This document shows positions 22,991 through 35,954 of a stretch of DNA of 64,000 nucleotides, one piece after another. Under the pieces are notes generated by a model. The model worked only from the letters and a program-made list of their open reading frames with translations, was not told where the DNA came from and did no database searches. The DNA comes from Rotaria sordida (lineage: Eukaryota; Rotifera; Eurotatoria; Philodinida; Philodinidae), in assembly GCA_905250125.1 (NCBI GenBank), contig CAJNOL010000158.1, forward strand, positions 158,949 through 222,948, read 5' to 3'. Position numbers and translations under genes: made by a program. The number at the start of each line of letters is the position of its first letter. The stretch's first letter is position 1.

Positions 22991-23268
22991 TGTTCTCAAA
23001 ATTCCATATCTAAATCGTGCAAAAATCGACGATTTTATTGTGGTTAATCGCCTAAACTAGTGATTTTTGCCGATTTTTAAAGGAAATTGCAATTATTTAA
23101 ATAATATTTCTGATGATCCGATCTTCTCTTAATATTTGGATCTACGATTATGCCTATGTCTCGACTTGTATACTGCCATCGTTTACCTTTGTGCTCATAC
23201 ATGTTCCTCGTGAATGAGGAGAGAGATGATCTAACAAGAGCACCATTTCAAGTGACAAATTGTTTTTT

Positions 23269-23630
23269 CAGAGTTATAGCCATTTTACGCGAATGTTAGG
23301 CTATGACATAACTTATACTAACAAATCGAATGAAGAATATTTCAACGTAAACTTTAGTCTACAGATAGGTTTACTTGTGGCTAGAATATCCTGAAAACAA
23401 TGTTCCCTTCGCAAGATATTGAATGTCCAAAAATTACTCAAATCCCCTGAATTTCAGGTTTTTTGAAAATTCAATATCTGGCGAAAGAAATATTCTTGTG
23501 AGCTAAAACTTTCAAGACATTCTAGTCACAAATAAACCTATCTGTGGGTCAAAATTCAGGTCGAAATGCCGTCATTCGATTTGTTGGTACATATCGTACC
23601 ATAGCCTGAAATGATTATAACTCTGAAAAG
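23269..23630. repeat. Fold-back repeat family F2, copy 1
   Basis: Inverted arms of about 170 bp pair around a centre near 23455. For example, TTCAGAGTTATAGCC (left) pairs with the inverse of GATTATAACTCTGAAAAG (right), and both arms contain AACAAATCGAATGA or its complement. The arms are roughly three-quarters identical. The right flank to about 23745, including GAGTTCGAACTTAAAAACGA, matches the flank of copy 2 at 42.6-43.0 kb. Confidence 0.75.
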
Positions 23631-23745
23631 AACGTTTAAGGGCATTCTTCCTCCTGAAATTTCTCATATCTTATTGAGGTCTACCTTGTGTGTAGAGTTC
23701 GAACTTAAAAACGATTTATTATTTGAAACAGTTCCCTTGTAAATA

Positions 23746-24348
23746 GAAGAAAAAAAATATTTATTTTTATATAATGATACTTACTGTTAAAGTTTGATGG
23801 AAAATCGTCAAAAGTGACGCGATTTTGATGACATAGGATAGTTTGAATTTGAACATAGCATTGTTTAGATTTATTATCTATATTTCAAAATTATTTTTTT
23901 TTTTTGTTGTAATAGAAGATTCTATGTGAAAGAGTGTTAGAACTAAATCTAAAATTGAGTTATTATATAAATTATCGTACACAAGTCATTCTATTTCATG
24001 CAACAGATTCTCTGATTTTGACTGATTTACAAAATTACCAGCAATGTTTTCAAACTTTTGATTGAACCTAAATAAAAATTTGAAACTTTTATCTACAAAT
24101 AGAAATTAAAAATGATATACCTCTATATCGATCAATTCAATTTATTTTAATATTTTTTTCTCATGAACGCGCGTGTTTTTTTTTTCTTTTTTTGTTGTTT
24201 TGCATATATCTTACATTATATTCGATCGAAAAAACAATTAACTAACAACATATATACAACATTTTTAATCTTCTATTAATCTTTTTTTTTTCTTGCACCA
24301 CACTTCGATCAAATAATTCAAAAACAAATTAAAACAAAAAAAAAAGAA
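23746..24348. other. Upstream region of the 478-aa gene
   Basis: AT-rich, with no exons seen. Just before the start codon it contains A-rich sequence and a TTCTTGCACCACACTTCGATC segment that may hold the transcription start. No defined promoter motif is visible. Confidence 0.4.
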
Positions 24349-27055
24349 ATGGTCTATCGTGATCGTAAAGGTTTATCACCGACGAATGATCCAATTCAAA
24401 CATCAAATAATCGTGATCGTTATTTAGATAATTGTTTTTTATTATGTATTAATCGTAATGATGATACAGATATACCTGAAATTCATCGATTAGATAATAA
24501 TAATCTTATGCGAGAATTATGTAATAAAAATCCATTAAATCAAATTAAGTCACAACAAAAATCAAAAGCTTATTTACAAAATCAACGAGGACAAACAATT
24601 GAAAATTATGATTATGATTATGATGATGACAATGATGATAATAATGATGATGATAATATAATAAATCTACCAAAACAACAAAAAGATCGTGATTATATTT
24701 ATAGACGAAAACAAAATCAATATGATCGAGATTCACAATTTATAACAAATCGTTCAAAATATCAACGAGATAATACAATTGATAATTATTATAATTATGA
24801 TCAATATTCACGAACACCTAAATATAATCATTATCGTAATAATTATAATATAATGCAACATAGTGATGATGATGAATTATCTGTATATGAAGTAAGTTAA
24901 TTATAATTATATTAATATAATTATGTTATTTTAGGTATATGTACCAACAAATACATTAAATCGTTTAGGAGATAAACGACTAAATAATAATATGGTTTTA
25001 ATTGATTATGAAGATGTATCAATGTTGCGTGACATACGACAACCAACAACACCTTATGGATATCCACAACAAGTATGAAATCAAAAAAAAAACTAAAACA
25101 CCAACAACATTTTACTATAGAATATATCGCCACAATACAATAACTATGCACCTTTAAATCAATATAATGAATATGGTTTACAATATCCATATGATTTATC
25201 ATCAGATTTAACAAGAATTCGTGATGGTCAACAACCGTTTTATCAAAATAATCTATTACAACAACCACGATTAGGTAATTATTATAGAAATGAAGACGAT
25301 CGACTATATTGTAATTTTAAATGATTTATTGAATTTATTTTTAGATTCACCACAATCTGGTCCACTTTTACCGACAAATATTCCAATTGATCAGTCAAAT
25401 ACAATTAATATTCGTCGTCATATTTATTCACCATCTCAACTTCCACAAGGTCTTACTGAAGGACAACTTGTTATGTTATTACAAAAAGGTAGTCAATATC
25501 AACAAATTAAATCTGCTCCAACAGGACAACTTTTTCCTATTCAAAAAGAAGCACAAGTATATATTTATTAACAATTAAACAATTCTATATATATATATAA
25601 TTATGATTTAGCCATCATCAACAGCAGCAGTCGCAGTTGCTCCTCAAGCTACCCTAGTACCAAGTACTCCTGTAGAAGCTTTAAAAAGTCCTCCATATGG
25701 TCAGTTTTCTTCTGTAATGGATGTCGAAGAAATAATGAGCCAATTTTATCTTTACGTAATCATTGAAATTTTCAGGAAAGACTCATTTAATTGAGAATTT
25801 AGTTTACTAGAAAATCTGCTATTTGAAATTTTTAAAACTCTATCTACTCAAAATTTCAAAAAACATTCTCTCCATGTCAATTATATTGATCCTCTATGAA
25901 TTTTCCATATCATCAGAAAATTCTGTATCTAGCCATGGATTTTTCGTAACTTTGCTTTTAACTATTTTTTTGAAAACTTTTCGAATCGACTATTGGGTCC
26001 AAAATTTTGAGATCCAGGCCCGTTTTATTGAACATTTTTAGAATGCCGACCCGGTCGAACCGTATTTTGATGCTCTCAATGAAATTTTCTAATCAAAAAT
26101 GGATAGTCGTTCATAAGATACAAAATACTTTTTTCTGTGTTTTTTTGTATTCGGTGCCTAGCTTACCGTACACATTTTTCAGACGACTAGAGTCCATTGG
26201 GTACAATATTTTCGTATCCGAATCCAATCCGATAGGTTCTATCGATACAACACGTAATTTTTTATATAATCATATACAAATACTGAATATATATAGTCAC
26301 TCGGCATGTCAATTTAAAGCGTTTTACATACAAAACAAAAAGAGCACAGTGTAATTTTGAAAATAATATCTGTGCGTATTTTAAATACTGTTCCGATAAT
26401 TATTGAGTTCTACAAATTTCAAATAGCAGATTTTTGTAGCGAATTAAATTTTCTATCAAATGAATCTTATATCGTGAAATCTTCATCGATTACATAAAGA
26501 TAAAAGTGACTCATTATGTATGCATCATCTGTTAGATTATCTTTTTTTTTCTTTCTTCAAATAATTTTAGTTCCATCAGCACAAATAAAAATGTCTCAAG
26601 TACCGTGAGTGTGTTTGATATAAGTTTCTTTTTTTAATGATTTTTCATATTTTTATTGATTAGACCACAAATAATTGATCATTCATTAACAAATGATGAT
26701 AAAATTTCTATCGTAGATGAAATAACTAAACCAATGAGTACATTATATACAACAAATTCTATAAGACCATTAAAAGATATTGTTGAATCAAGAGAAGAAA
26801 GTAAAGAAAAGAAAAAAGATAAAATTAGTGATGAGTAAGTTTTAAATATAATAAAACAATTTTCTATTTTAATAAAAACAAAGAAATTCTCTTTCTTAGA
26901 AAAAAAGATAAAAAATCCGAAAAAGAGTATGTATTTAGGTGTTTTGTTTTTTATGTTTTTTATATTCTAATTCATTTTATTCTAGTGGTAGTCATAAAAA
27001 AGATAGTAAAAAAGAAAAATCAAGTGGAAAAGATGCAAAGAAAAAAAAGAAATAA
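24349..27055 (+). CDS. Unrecognised Asn/Tyr/Asp-rich protein with Lys-rich tail, 478 aa, 9 exons
   Basis: Exons are 24349-24891, 24935-25072, 25121-25274, 25345-25556, 25612-25699, 26571-26604, 26664-26834, 26900-26926 and 26986-27055 (1437 nt, phases agree). Most introns are 43-70 bp. The exception is 25700-26570, swollen by an inverted-repeat element. The N-terminal half is basic and acidic in turns, with a D/N run (about 88-102, YDYDYDDDNDDNN) and repeated YNRD-like motifs. The middle is Pro/Gln-rich and includes a less degenerate patch, SPSQLPQGLTEGQLVMLLQK, that could form a helix. The C-terminus is strongly charged (KEKKKDKISDEKK...) and ends in poly-Lys, a likely nuclear or RNA/DNA-binding tail. 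No signal peptide, membrane segment or known domain was recognised. Confidence 0.8.
25735..26514. mobile_element. Inverted-repeat element in intron 5 of the 478-aa gene
   Basis: The ends ATGAGCCAATTTTATCTTTACG (left) and, inverted, ATGAGTCACTTTTATCTTTATG (right) begin arms of about 110 bp that also share AAAATCTGCTATTTGAAATTT. Both ends abut TA, giving a possible TA target duplication as in Tc1/mariner-type elements. Open frames in the interior show no transposase motif. It explains why this intron is 871 bp when its neighbours are 43-70 bp. Confidence 0.7.
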
Positions 27056-27087
27056 TTATCAAATGAACATATTTTCTTTTTTGAACA

Positions 27088-27105
27088 AATAAATAAATAA
27101 ATAAA
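27088..27105 (+). promoter_or_regulatory. Polyadenylation signals of the 478-aa gene
   Basis: Overlapping AATAAA motifs (AAATAAATAAATAAATAAAC) lie about 35 nt after the stop codon, followed by a T-rich tract. This is the expected layout of a cleavage site. Confidence 0.65.
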
Positions 27106-28411
27106 CATTTTCTTTTTTTTTTGCTTGTTCTTTATCATTTGCTTAAAATATATGATTATCATAGGATAATTATCATTATTTAAATAGGGTGGAGTTTTAA
27201 CGATCAATTCATTCGAATAATATGAATACAAAACAACTGATCAATCCAATGAAATTATAGACTGATGATGATATGAGAAGTGTGCATGTATGTTTGAGAT
27301 GGCATCTTCCTTACGGCGAATTTCTTTTGGTGTATATTCAGTCTGTTTCTGAGACAGGACACATAGATATGAATCGAAAATATCCAATTGATGAATGTCA
27401 GTCAGCTGCTAGCCTCGATGTGTCAGGGTATATGTTTCGTCGGCAATATACTTTCACCTTCTTGTTCTTTTTTTCTTTTTTTTTTTTACCCATAATTACA
27501 AGCAAAAAAGATAGAGACACTCATCGATCTCTCTTTATGTCAAATATATATGCACATTGAGTTAAGAAATGAGTGGGAGGGTCTTGTCAAAGAAATGAAC
27601 CGTTTTAATGATTAATTCATATTATATGTACAAGGTTGTATATGAATTGAAGTTTGTTAAAAGCATAAAACATATGTATTTATAATAAGATTCAAGAATA
27701 CACTAGATTATTTTAAAAAAACAAAATTGTTCAGTTTAAATTTTCACACCTATGAAAGAAATCATTAAACATTAGGATTAGTTTTGTACATCAACAAGCA
27801 GATGTTTCATTTTCCTTTTTTTTTTTTTTTTAGCATCAATTTATTATCTTGAGCTCGCGTCAAAGTAAAATAACAACGGGATATAATTGAAACAAACTGT
27901 TCGCGTTGTTGTTCCGCTAAGTGTCTATTTCTATCTTGGTAGATGTAACATCCATAACTACCCATCTGTCTGTCACTCGTTTCCTTAGTTCGTTTCTTTT
28001 GCACGTCAATAATGTGCATCACATCTAACATCGAGCAAAAAAGAAGAATGTGTTAGAGTCGGTAACGCCCACCCTAGGGCATAAGTATATGGCTCATTTC
28101 TATCAAGAGATGAAGCCTTTCCTTTACACAAATGATCTAATTATCATTTTTATTAAAAGGAGACAATGAATAATAATAGAAAGAATACGAAGCGAAAAAA
28201 AAAGCAACCTATCGTCTGTCTAGGTGATAATTTTCATAAGGAATGTCTTTTCTTTCAATCGTTTTATAAATATATGAATTAATATTGCGTAGGATTTATG
28301 AGTTCGTTCATGGGTGACATTTGCATTCATTCATACGTTCGCCTGTCGATTAACTGTCATCTAATGGACTCGCACTCTCACTCATCGTCTCGAAAGTGAT
28401 TTCATTTATAC

Positions 28412-28442
<31 letters not shown>

Positions 28443-30052
28443 GATATATTCATAGTATACCTGTATAGTATGTCACATTCGTCTCTTTCCTCATATTTTT
28501 TTTTTACGTTCTCGATTAATTCAATGATTGATCATATATATAGATAAACAAATATCAACGCTGTCAAGCAAGCAAGCAAAATATAACCAATATAATGAGA
28601 ATGTTTCTTTTTTTTGTGACATTTAGAAAAAAAAGAAAAAGAAAAAACTTTCTTATTATTTCTATAGAATGTTTTCTTAATCAATCTATTTAAAATATTT
28701 AATTGGTGAAATTATTTTTCTGATAATCATCATTTACCAATATATATGTTCTATGTTGTTCAATATCGACCTATTCATTCAGAAAAAAAAAACAAAAAAG
28801 CTAAAATGCTCCGTAGGTGGTCTACAAGATGATAAAGCATATACAACATATACATAAACACGACAAGAACTTGAAAATGTTGCATCATTCATCATATTTT
28901 ATTTTCTTCAAACAAATATTTGTGCGTGTTAGATCGAAATGCCGCATAATAATTCTTCTTGATTAACGAGCTAAACATTAAAGCAAAAAGAAAAATATTC
29001 GTTATTTTTTTTTTAATCATCAAAATAAAGGAGTATCTCGAGCGGAAAGGAGTCGATGGATGGATTACCTTTTCCATTCTAGAAAAATTTTCGTTTCTTT
29101 CCAGTGAAGTTCTAGTATTTTATTGAATTGTTTTTTTGTGCTTACCTATTTCCAAAAAAACAAAAAAAAAACACGCTCGACTCCCTCCTTCCTCGCTAGA
29201 TCTGATTAACATCATTAAAAATTTTTTAATCGATCTTCTGATTCGTCGTCTTTCCTCTTCTCTCCATCCCCCCCTAATCCTTGCTATCTCGAGACATTGC
29301 TTATCAAAATCATTTTATATTTAATAAACAAAAAGTAATTAATATTGATTAAGCAAATATTGACTCTGATATAACAGAAAACTAATCATGTTGATGTCAA
29401 TCGTCGTTGTTTTTTCTTTTTTTCTTTTTTATTCCAATCAGATAACATCGTTCTCATTTATCATTGGACAAAAATACACATATTATCAATCGACCAATCC
29501 AATTGTATATATTACTCCGAACAAAAAGAAAAAAGAAAAAAAAAAATCGATAGTGTTCGTTTGACGAGTACGAACATCTTCTATGTCTTTTTTCTCTCGC
29601 ATGAATGCATTTATCTGATTAGTCGTTATATTACGATAGAAAAAAGGAAGAAGACCAGAACATATACACATACATATACGAAACACAAATTGCCTTGTAC
29701 ACCAAACCAAAGGAGAGAGAGAGAGGTGGGTAATAGAAAAAAAAATCTAGATGAATGCGTATCTTGTCATAAGAATCTTGCTCTTTGCCATATTACTATT
29801 CGCTATTCGTTTTTTGCTCATATATAGAAGAAAAAAAAAAAATAATATGCTGTTGTTATCTATTCTACCGGTCAACGCGTGTAACTTGTAGTTTCAACAA
29901 AAGATCCTATCGAAGACAAGATATATGAGCGAGGAAAAAAAGAAGGATATTTGCGGATCTATCAAAAATTAAGATAAATCCGTTTCATCATCATTCTTAC
30001 ATTCTTTATTCGATTAGACAACAACACAAAAAAAGAACATAATAACCTATTC
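27106..30052. other. Long 5' flank of the GATA gene
   Basis: Nearly 3 kb without a recognisable exon on either strand. It is less AT-rich and more complex than the introns. It includes a CATA microsatellite (28411-28440) and scattered GATA/TATC motifs that might allow autoregulation. A developmental transcription factor flanked by gene-free, higher-complexity DNA suggests cis-regulatory content; this is an inference. Confidence 0.45.
28411..28440. repeat. (CATA)n microsatellite
   Basis: About seven tandem CATA units in the GATA-gene 5' flank. Confidence 0.9.
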
Positions 30053-32045
<1,993 letters not shown>

Positions 32046-34063
32046 CAACAAAAAAAAATAGTTTTGACGACTATCAATATAGAAAAAAAAATTTGTCTTA
32101 TTTTTTTATTCGTTTTTTTTCTTTCTTCTCTCTTTTTTGCTTTTTCTTATTCTCTAGACTTTTTTTTTCGCATGTTGTACATTGTGTTTGTTCTACTTAT
32201 ATCAAAATCTTGTTTTCTTTTTTTTTTTTCTTTCGGTTTTTCTTTTTTTTCGGTCTTATTTCTATTAATACAACAGCAACAGATCGTGCCTGAAGCTCTT
32301 TATAATTCTAATTCCATATAAGAAAAAAAAGAAGAAAGATAAATATCACTAAATATGCAAGCTGTTATAGATTTCTTTTAACCGTTAAGTGATCATCACT
32401 AGTAACATAAATATCTTTCTATCTTTTGATCGATCTATCTATTTCTTGTCGCCTGAGGACACACCGTCTTCATCTTCTCCTCCTTATACGACATTTCTTT
32501 CTTTTTTTTTTTTGTCTTTTCATTGAATCACCTAGGTAAACATCACCATATGGACACCGTTATGGTTGAGTTCATTAGCAATAGTATATCGAGAAGCAAA
32601 AGACATGACAAGGGCGGAGCAAGTCAATCGACATATAATCATGTTCAAAAAAAAAAAAAAAAAACCTCTATATCTATTTAAATCGAATTTAAAATGAATA
32701 TGTTTTTTTGAATAGGTGAAAATTTCAAATCGAAATAATCATTCGCACTGTTGTCGGCATCATTTTTTAAATAATTTGAATTTTTTTATTACTTAATATC
32801 TACAATTCATTACTTGCTGTGTATTCTCAACATGAATGTGCTAACAAGGAAATACAGAACCGATAATCGATATTGTTGTTTGATGATGCGCTTCTCTCTC
32901 TCTCTCTTTCTCGTTTTTTTTATTCCATCATTATCAACTACATTCATCATCAAGGATAGATTGGCATATTCGTGTCAGTTATTATACACCAGCCGCCCTA
33001 CTCATTCAAGTTCTTCTTTTTATTAGATCAAACAAATTCTAGGTTTCAATTTCACTACCTAACAGCACAGATTGTGTTTTATTTTATTCATCAGCAGGGT
33101 GTGCGGTGTGTGTGTTTTTATCACTATCTATTGTTTTCTCTTTTATCCCTTTTATTTTTTAGAAAAAAATAAAAACGAAAGAATATACACAACACGACAC
33201 CATCTGTAGAGTTGACTTTGACCTGAAGGCAATTGAACACGACACCATTAAGACTAGCATCATTCACAATAGTTTATACATGCAAACTATAGAGTGACAA
33301 AATCGCATTTATCTCTTTTTTTTTTTGTTCTTGTTTGATCTTCTTCTTTTGACGTCTAAACACAACAGAATTGATGTGCTTCAATGAACATGAACTATCA
33401 AATAAGAGAAATAAACCCCAATAGTTCATTATCACTGACACATCTATTGTCTATATGGATGGGAAAGAGATAACGAATGGATACAATGCTAGTCATGTGA
33501 AAGAAAGACAAAAGAATGTGTCAAAATTATGTATTTTTTTTAAATAGGTGATATAATATTGCCTCGTCAATTAAATTTATACAATTCAATATTGGTGTGT
33601 TTTGTTTTGTTTTTTTTTCGCAACATAGAAAGTTTTATAAATACTCTTAAAAAGAAATTTTATTTTTTGTGAATATATACATTATGTTTCTATAATAAAT
33701 GAACTATTAACTGACATAACGATAATCATGCCATATGTATATCAAACAATAAAAATTTTTACACTTTATTCATGAAGAAATTTCATTAGTTCAATATACA
33801 TATATATATATATGAAGTCAAAGAAGTCACATGCTTAATATGCATGCTGAGCAATTAGCTAGAATCTTTTTCACCAATATAAACATTGCCGTTATATATT
33901 CAATTCATTAGTACCCAACGGCGATATATACTTATCGTCGATCAATATTCTGTTAGTAGATAATGGTCATGCAATTCCATTGAGAATGGGTGGAGAAAAA
34001 GAATACAGATCGGAATCAGAAAAAACATCATGCAGATAGTTGCCCCTGCGAATACGTCATACA

Positions 34064-34094
<31 letters not shown>

Positions 34095-34639
34095 GATTGA
34101 TCCCTGGAGAACTATTGTTGTCTTTTTTTTTCGATAAAAGGAGAAACAAAAAAAAAAATCGATTTCTTTTTCTTTTCTTTTTTTTGTATTCTTATCATAT
34201 ACTTTGATTTTTTTTTCAAGTAATTAGTTGTTCTTTTCTAATAATGGATGAGAGAAGTCGAGTGTGAGACAAGATAAGAAACAAGAAGAAGAAGAAGAAG
34301 AAGTCTTAGGAATAGTCTGGTTGACGAAACGTGACGGAATGCATTTATATTGGATATATAGAAGCGGCTATACTTTGATCATTGATTGTACAGAATGTGT
34401 TCTGTCTATCAGAAATAAATCAAGCATTTTTTTGATGTATCTTTGTTTGACGTGTAGGATTTTTTTCTGTTTCGTAAGCATAAATGTTGAACTGTTGCCA
34501 ACAGTATTTTTGATCAATATATAAGAATATGTCAAATCATTTAAGTGTTTTTTTATATTATGAAAAATTTTTGATATGATTAGAAATGAAAATTTTCCTA
34601 ATCTTAAACTTGACATTTAACTAGAAAATTGCATTATAA
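32046..34639. other. GATA 3' flank
   Basis: Begins with the GATA 3' UTR (T-rich, pyrimidine blocks at 32093-32260). No further exon chain was found. It contains a CT-rich tract near 32895 and a GAT trinucleotide repeat at 34064-34090. Compositionally it is like the 5' flank, less AT-rich than the DNA after 36 kb. Confidence 0.45.
34064..34090. repeat. (GAT)n microsatellite
   Basis: About nine tandem GAT/ATG units in non-coding DNA downstream of the GATA gene. Confidence 0.9.
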
Positions 34640-35954
34640 ATGGGTGGCTCATAAAGAATTATATTGTTAGTATTTTTTGAATTTTCTCTTCTATTATCCT
34701 CTTGATTGAAACACTATGTTGTTCTGTCAAAAGATAGCGTTTGAAATTTTGCACAATATGATATAATTTATTTAATAAATATAGTTTCTATTAAACGTTA
34801 TCATACAATATAATCAAGTACAGAATGTAAAATTTTTGTTTGACAGAATGTTTTAATTCATTTCTCAAATTTGTCTTTGTTATTATGTGATATCAATTCA
34901 TTCCATAAAATTTAATCTAGTGGACATACATCAGATGAATTTGGTATAGTTCACGGTTCTTCGAGATGAATGCAGAGAAATGATCAGCATACCATTTTCG
35001 GTTCAGATGTTGTGTATTGATATGTCTAATTGTTTTCTAATATTTTGTTACCGGATTTTAGACCTATGACGCACGTTTGTTTGCACTACCATCGGTAGTC
35101 CTTATGGCTTTCGATTTCAGCTATAAACAATTGCAGAAAGTGTTTTCTTTCTAAATTTGAATTATTTATTAGAAAGAATTCAAATTAATCGAGAAGAAAA
35201 TAATTTCAGAATATATCTTACTAACAAAATTTTTTCCAGTGTCATCTATCATAACAAATTTATTTTATAAATGAGGCTGGTTTGAATTCTGTGATTAGTA
35301 CAGGCGGCTCAGACGCATTAATCTTATTATAGTGTGTGGTGAATGACTCAATTCTATTAGTTTTAACAGACTTCGAAAATACTCACTTGTCTTGATACAA
35401 TAATCGATGATATAACACTATTAAAAAAAAATCAGCGGTAGTTTCTCGGTAGTTATCACATGGAGAGTTACTGGAAAAACGTCATTGATGTATTTTTCAA
35501 CACCCATTGCTCTATTTTCCAAACTTATCGGCACTGCCAGCGCTTGTCGACATACATCTAGCTATACCCATCATCTTCACCGGGAATGTTGTTCTTACAT
35601 GAACAGCATCTTTCTTGTCACCTTCATCCGTGTTCACAATTCATATATCCCGTCGTTTTAAATATTGTAATTAGTTCATGGAATGAACTGACTGAAGATA
35701 TGAACTGACATCGCATAACACCAATGGCAATATTGATAGACAAAATAAAATATTCTATCAAAAAAATTTTACATTCTATACTTGGTTTTACTGTATGATT
35801 ACGTTTAATGGTAGCTATGTTTATTAAATAAATTATATCGTAGTGTGTAGAATTTCAAGCGTTATCTTTTAACAAAAAAATAGCTTCAATCAAGAGGACA
35901 ATAAAAGAGAAAATTCAAAAATACTAACAGTATTATTCATTACGAGCCATCCAT
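34640..35954. mobile_element. Relic DNA transposon with about 220-bp terminal inverted repeats
   Basis: The left arm (34640-34860) and right arm (about 35740-35954) are inverted copies at roughly 80% identity. Matching blocks include TGGGTGGCTC/GAGCCATCCA at the tips, TTGAATTTTCTCTT, CCTCTTGATTGAA, ATAATTTATTTAATAAA and TAGAATGTAAAATTTTT. TA lies at both tips. The interior is more GC-rich and on the minus strand keeps broken peptide-like stretches (VHVRTTFPVKMMGIA, then KYINDVFPVTLHV) loosely resembling the middle of a Tc1/mariner transposase, but the frames are interrupted. The superfamily is tentative; the inverted-repeat structure is clear. Confidence 0.75.

Noticed and set aside
24545..24736. 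His/Asp-rich minus-strand frame under exon 1 of the 478-aa gene
   Set aside because: It is the complement of GAT/AAT codon runs on the coding strand, not a separate gene.
27273..27560. 95-codon frame after the 478-aa gene
   Set aside because: Ends in a Phe run and shows no motif or splice continuation; kept as non-coding.
28411..28440. Tandem units considered as a CRISPR-like or satellite array
   Set aside because: A simple tetranucleotide repeat without spacers.
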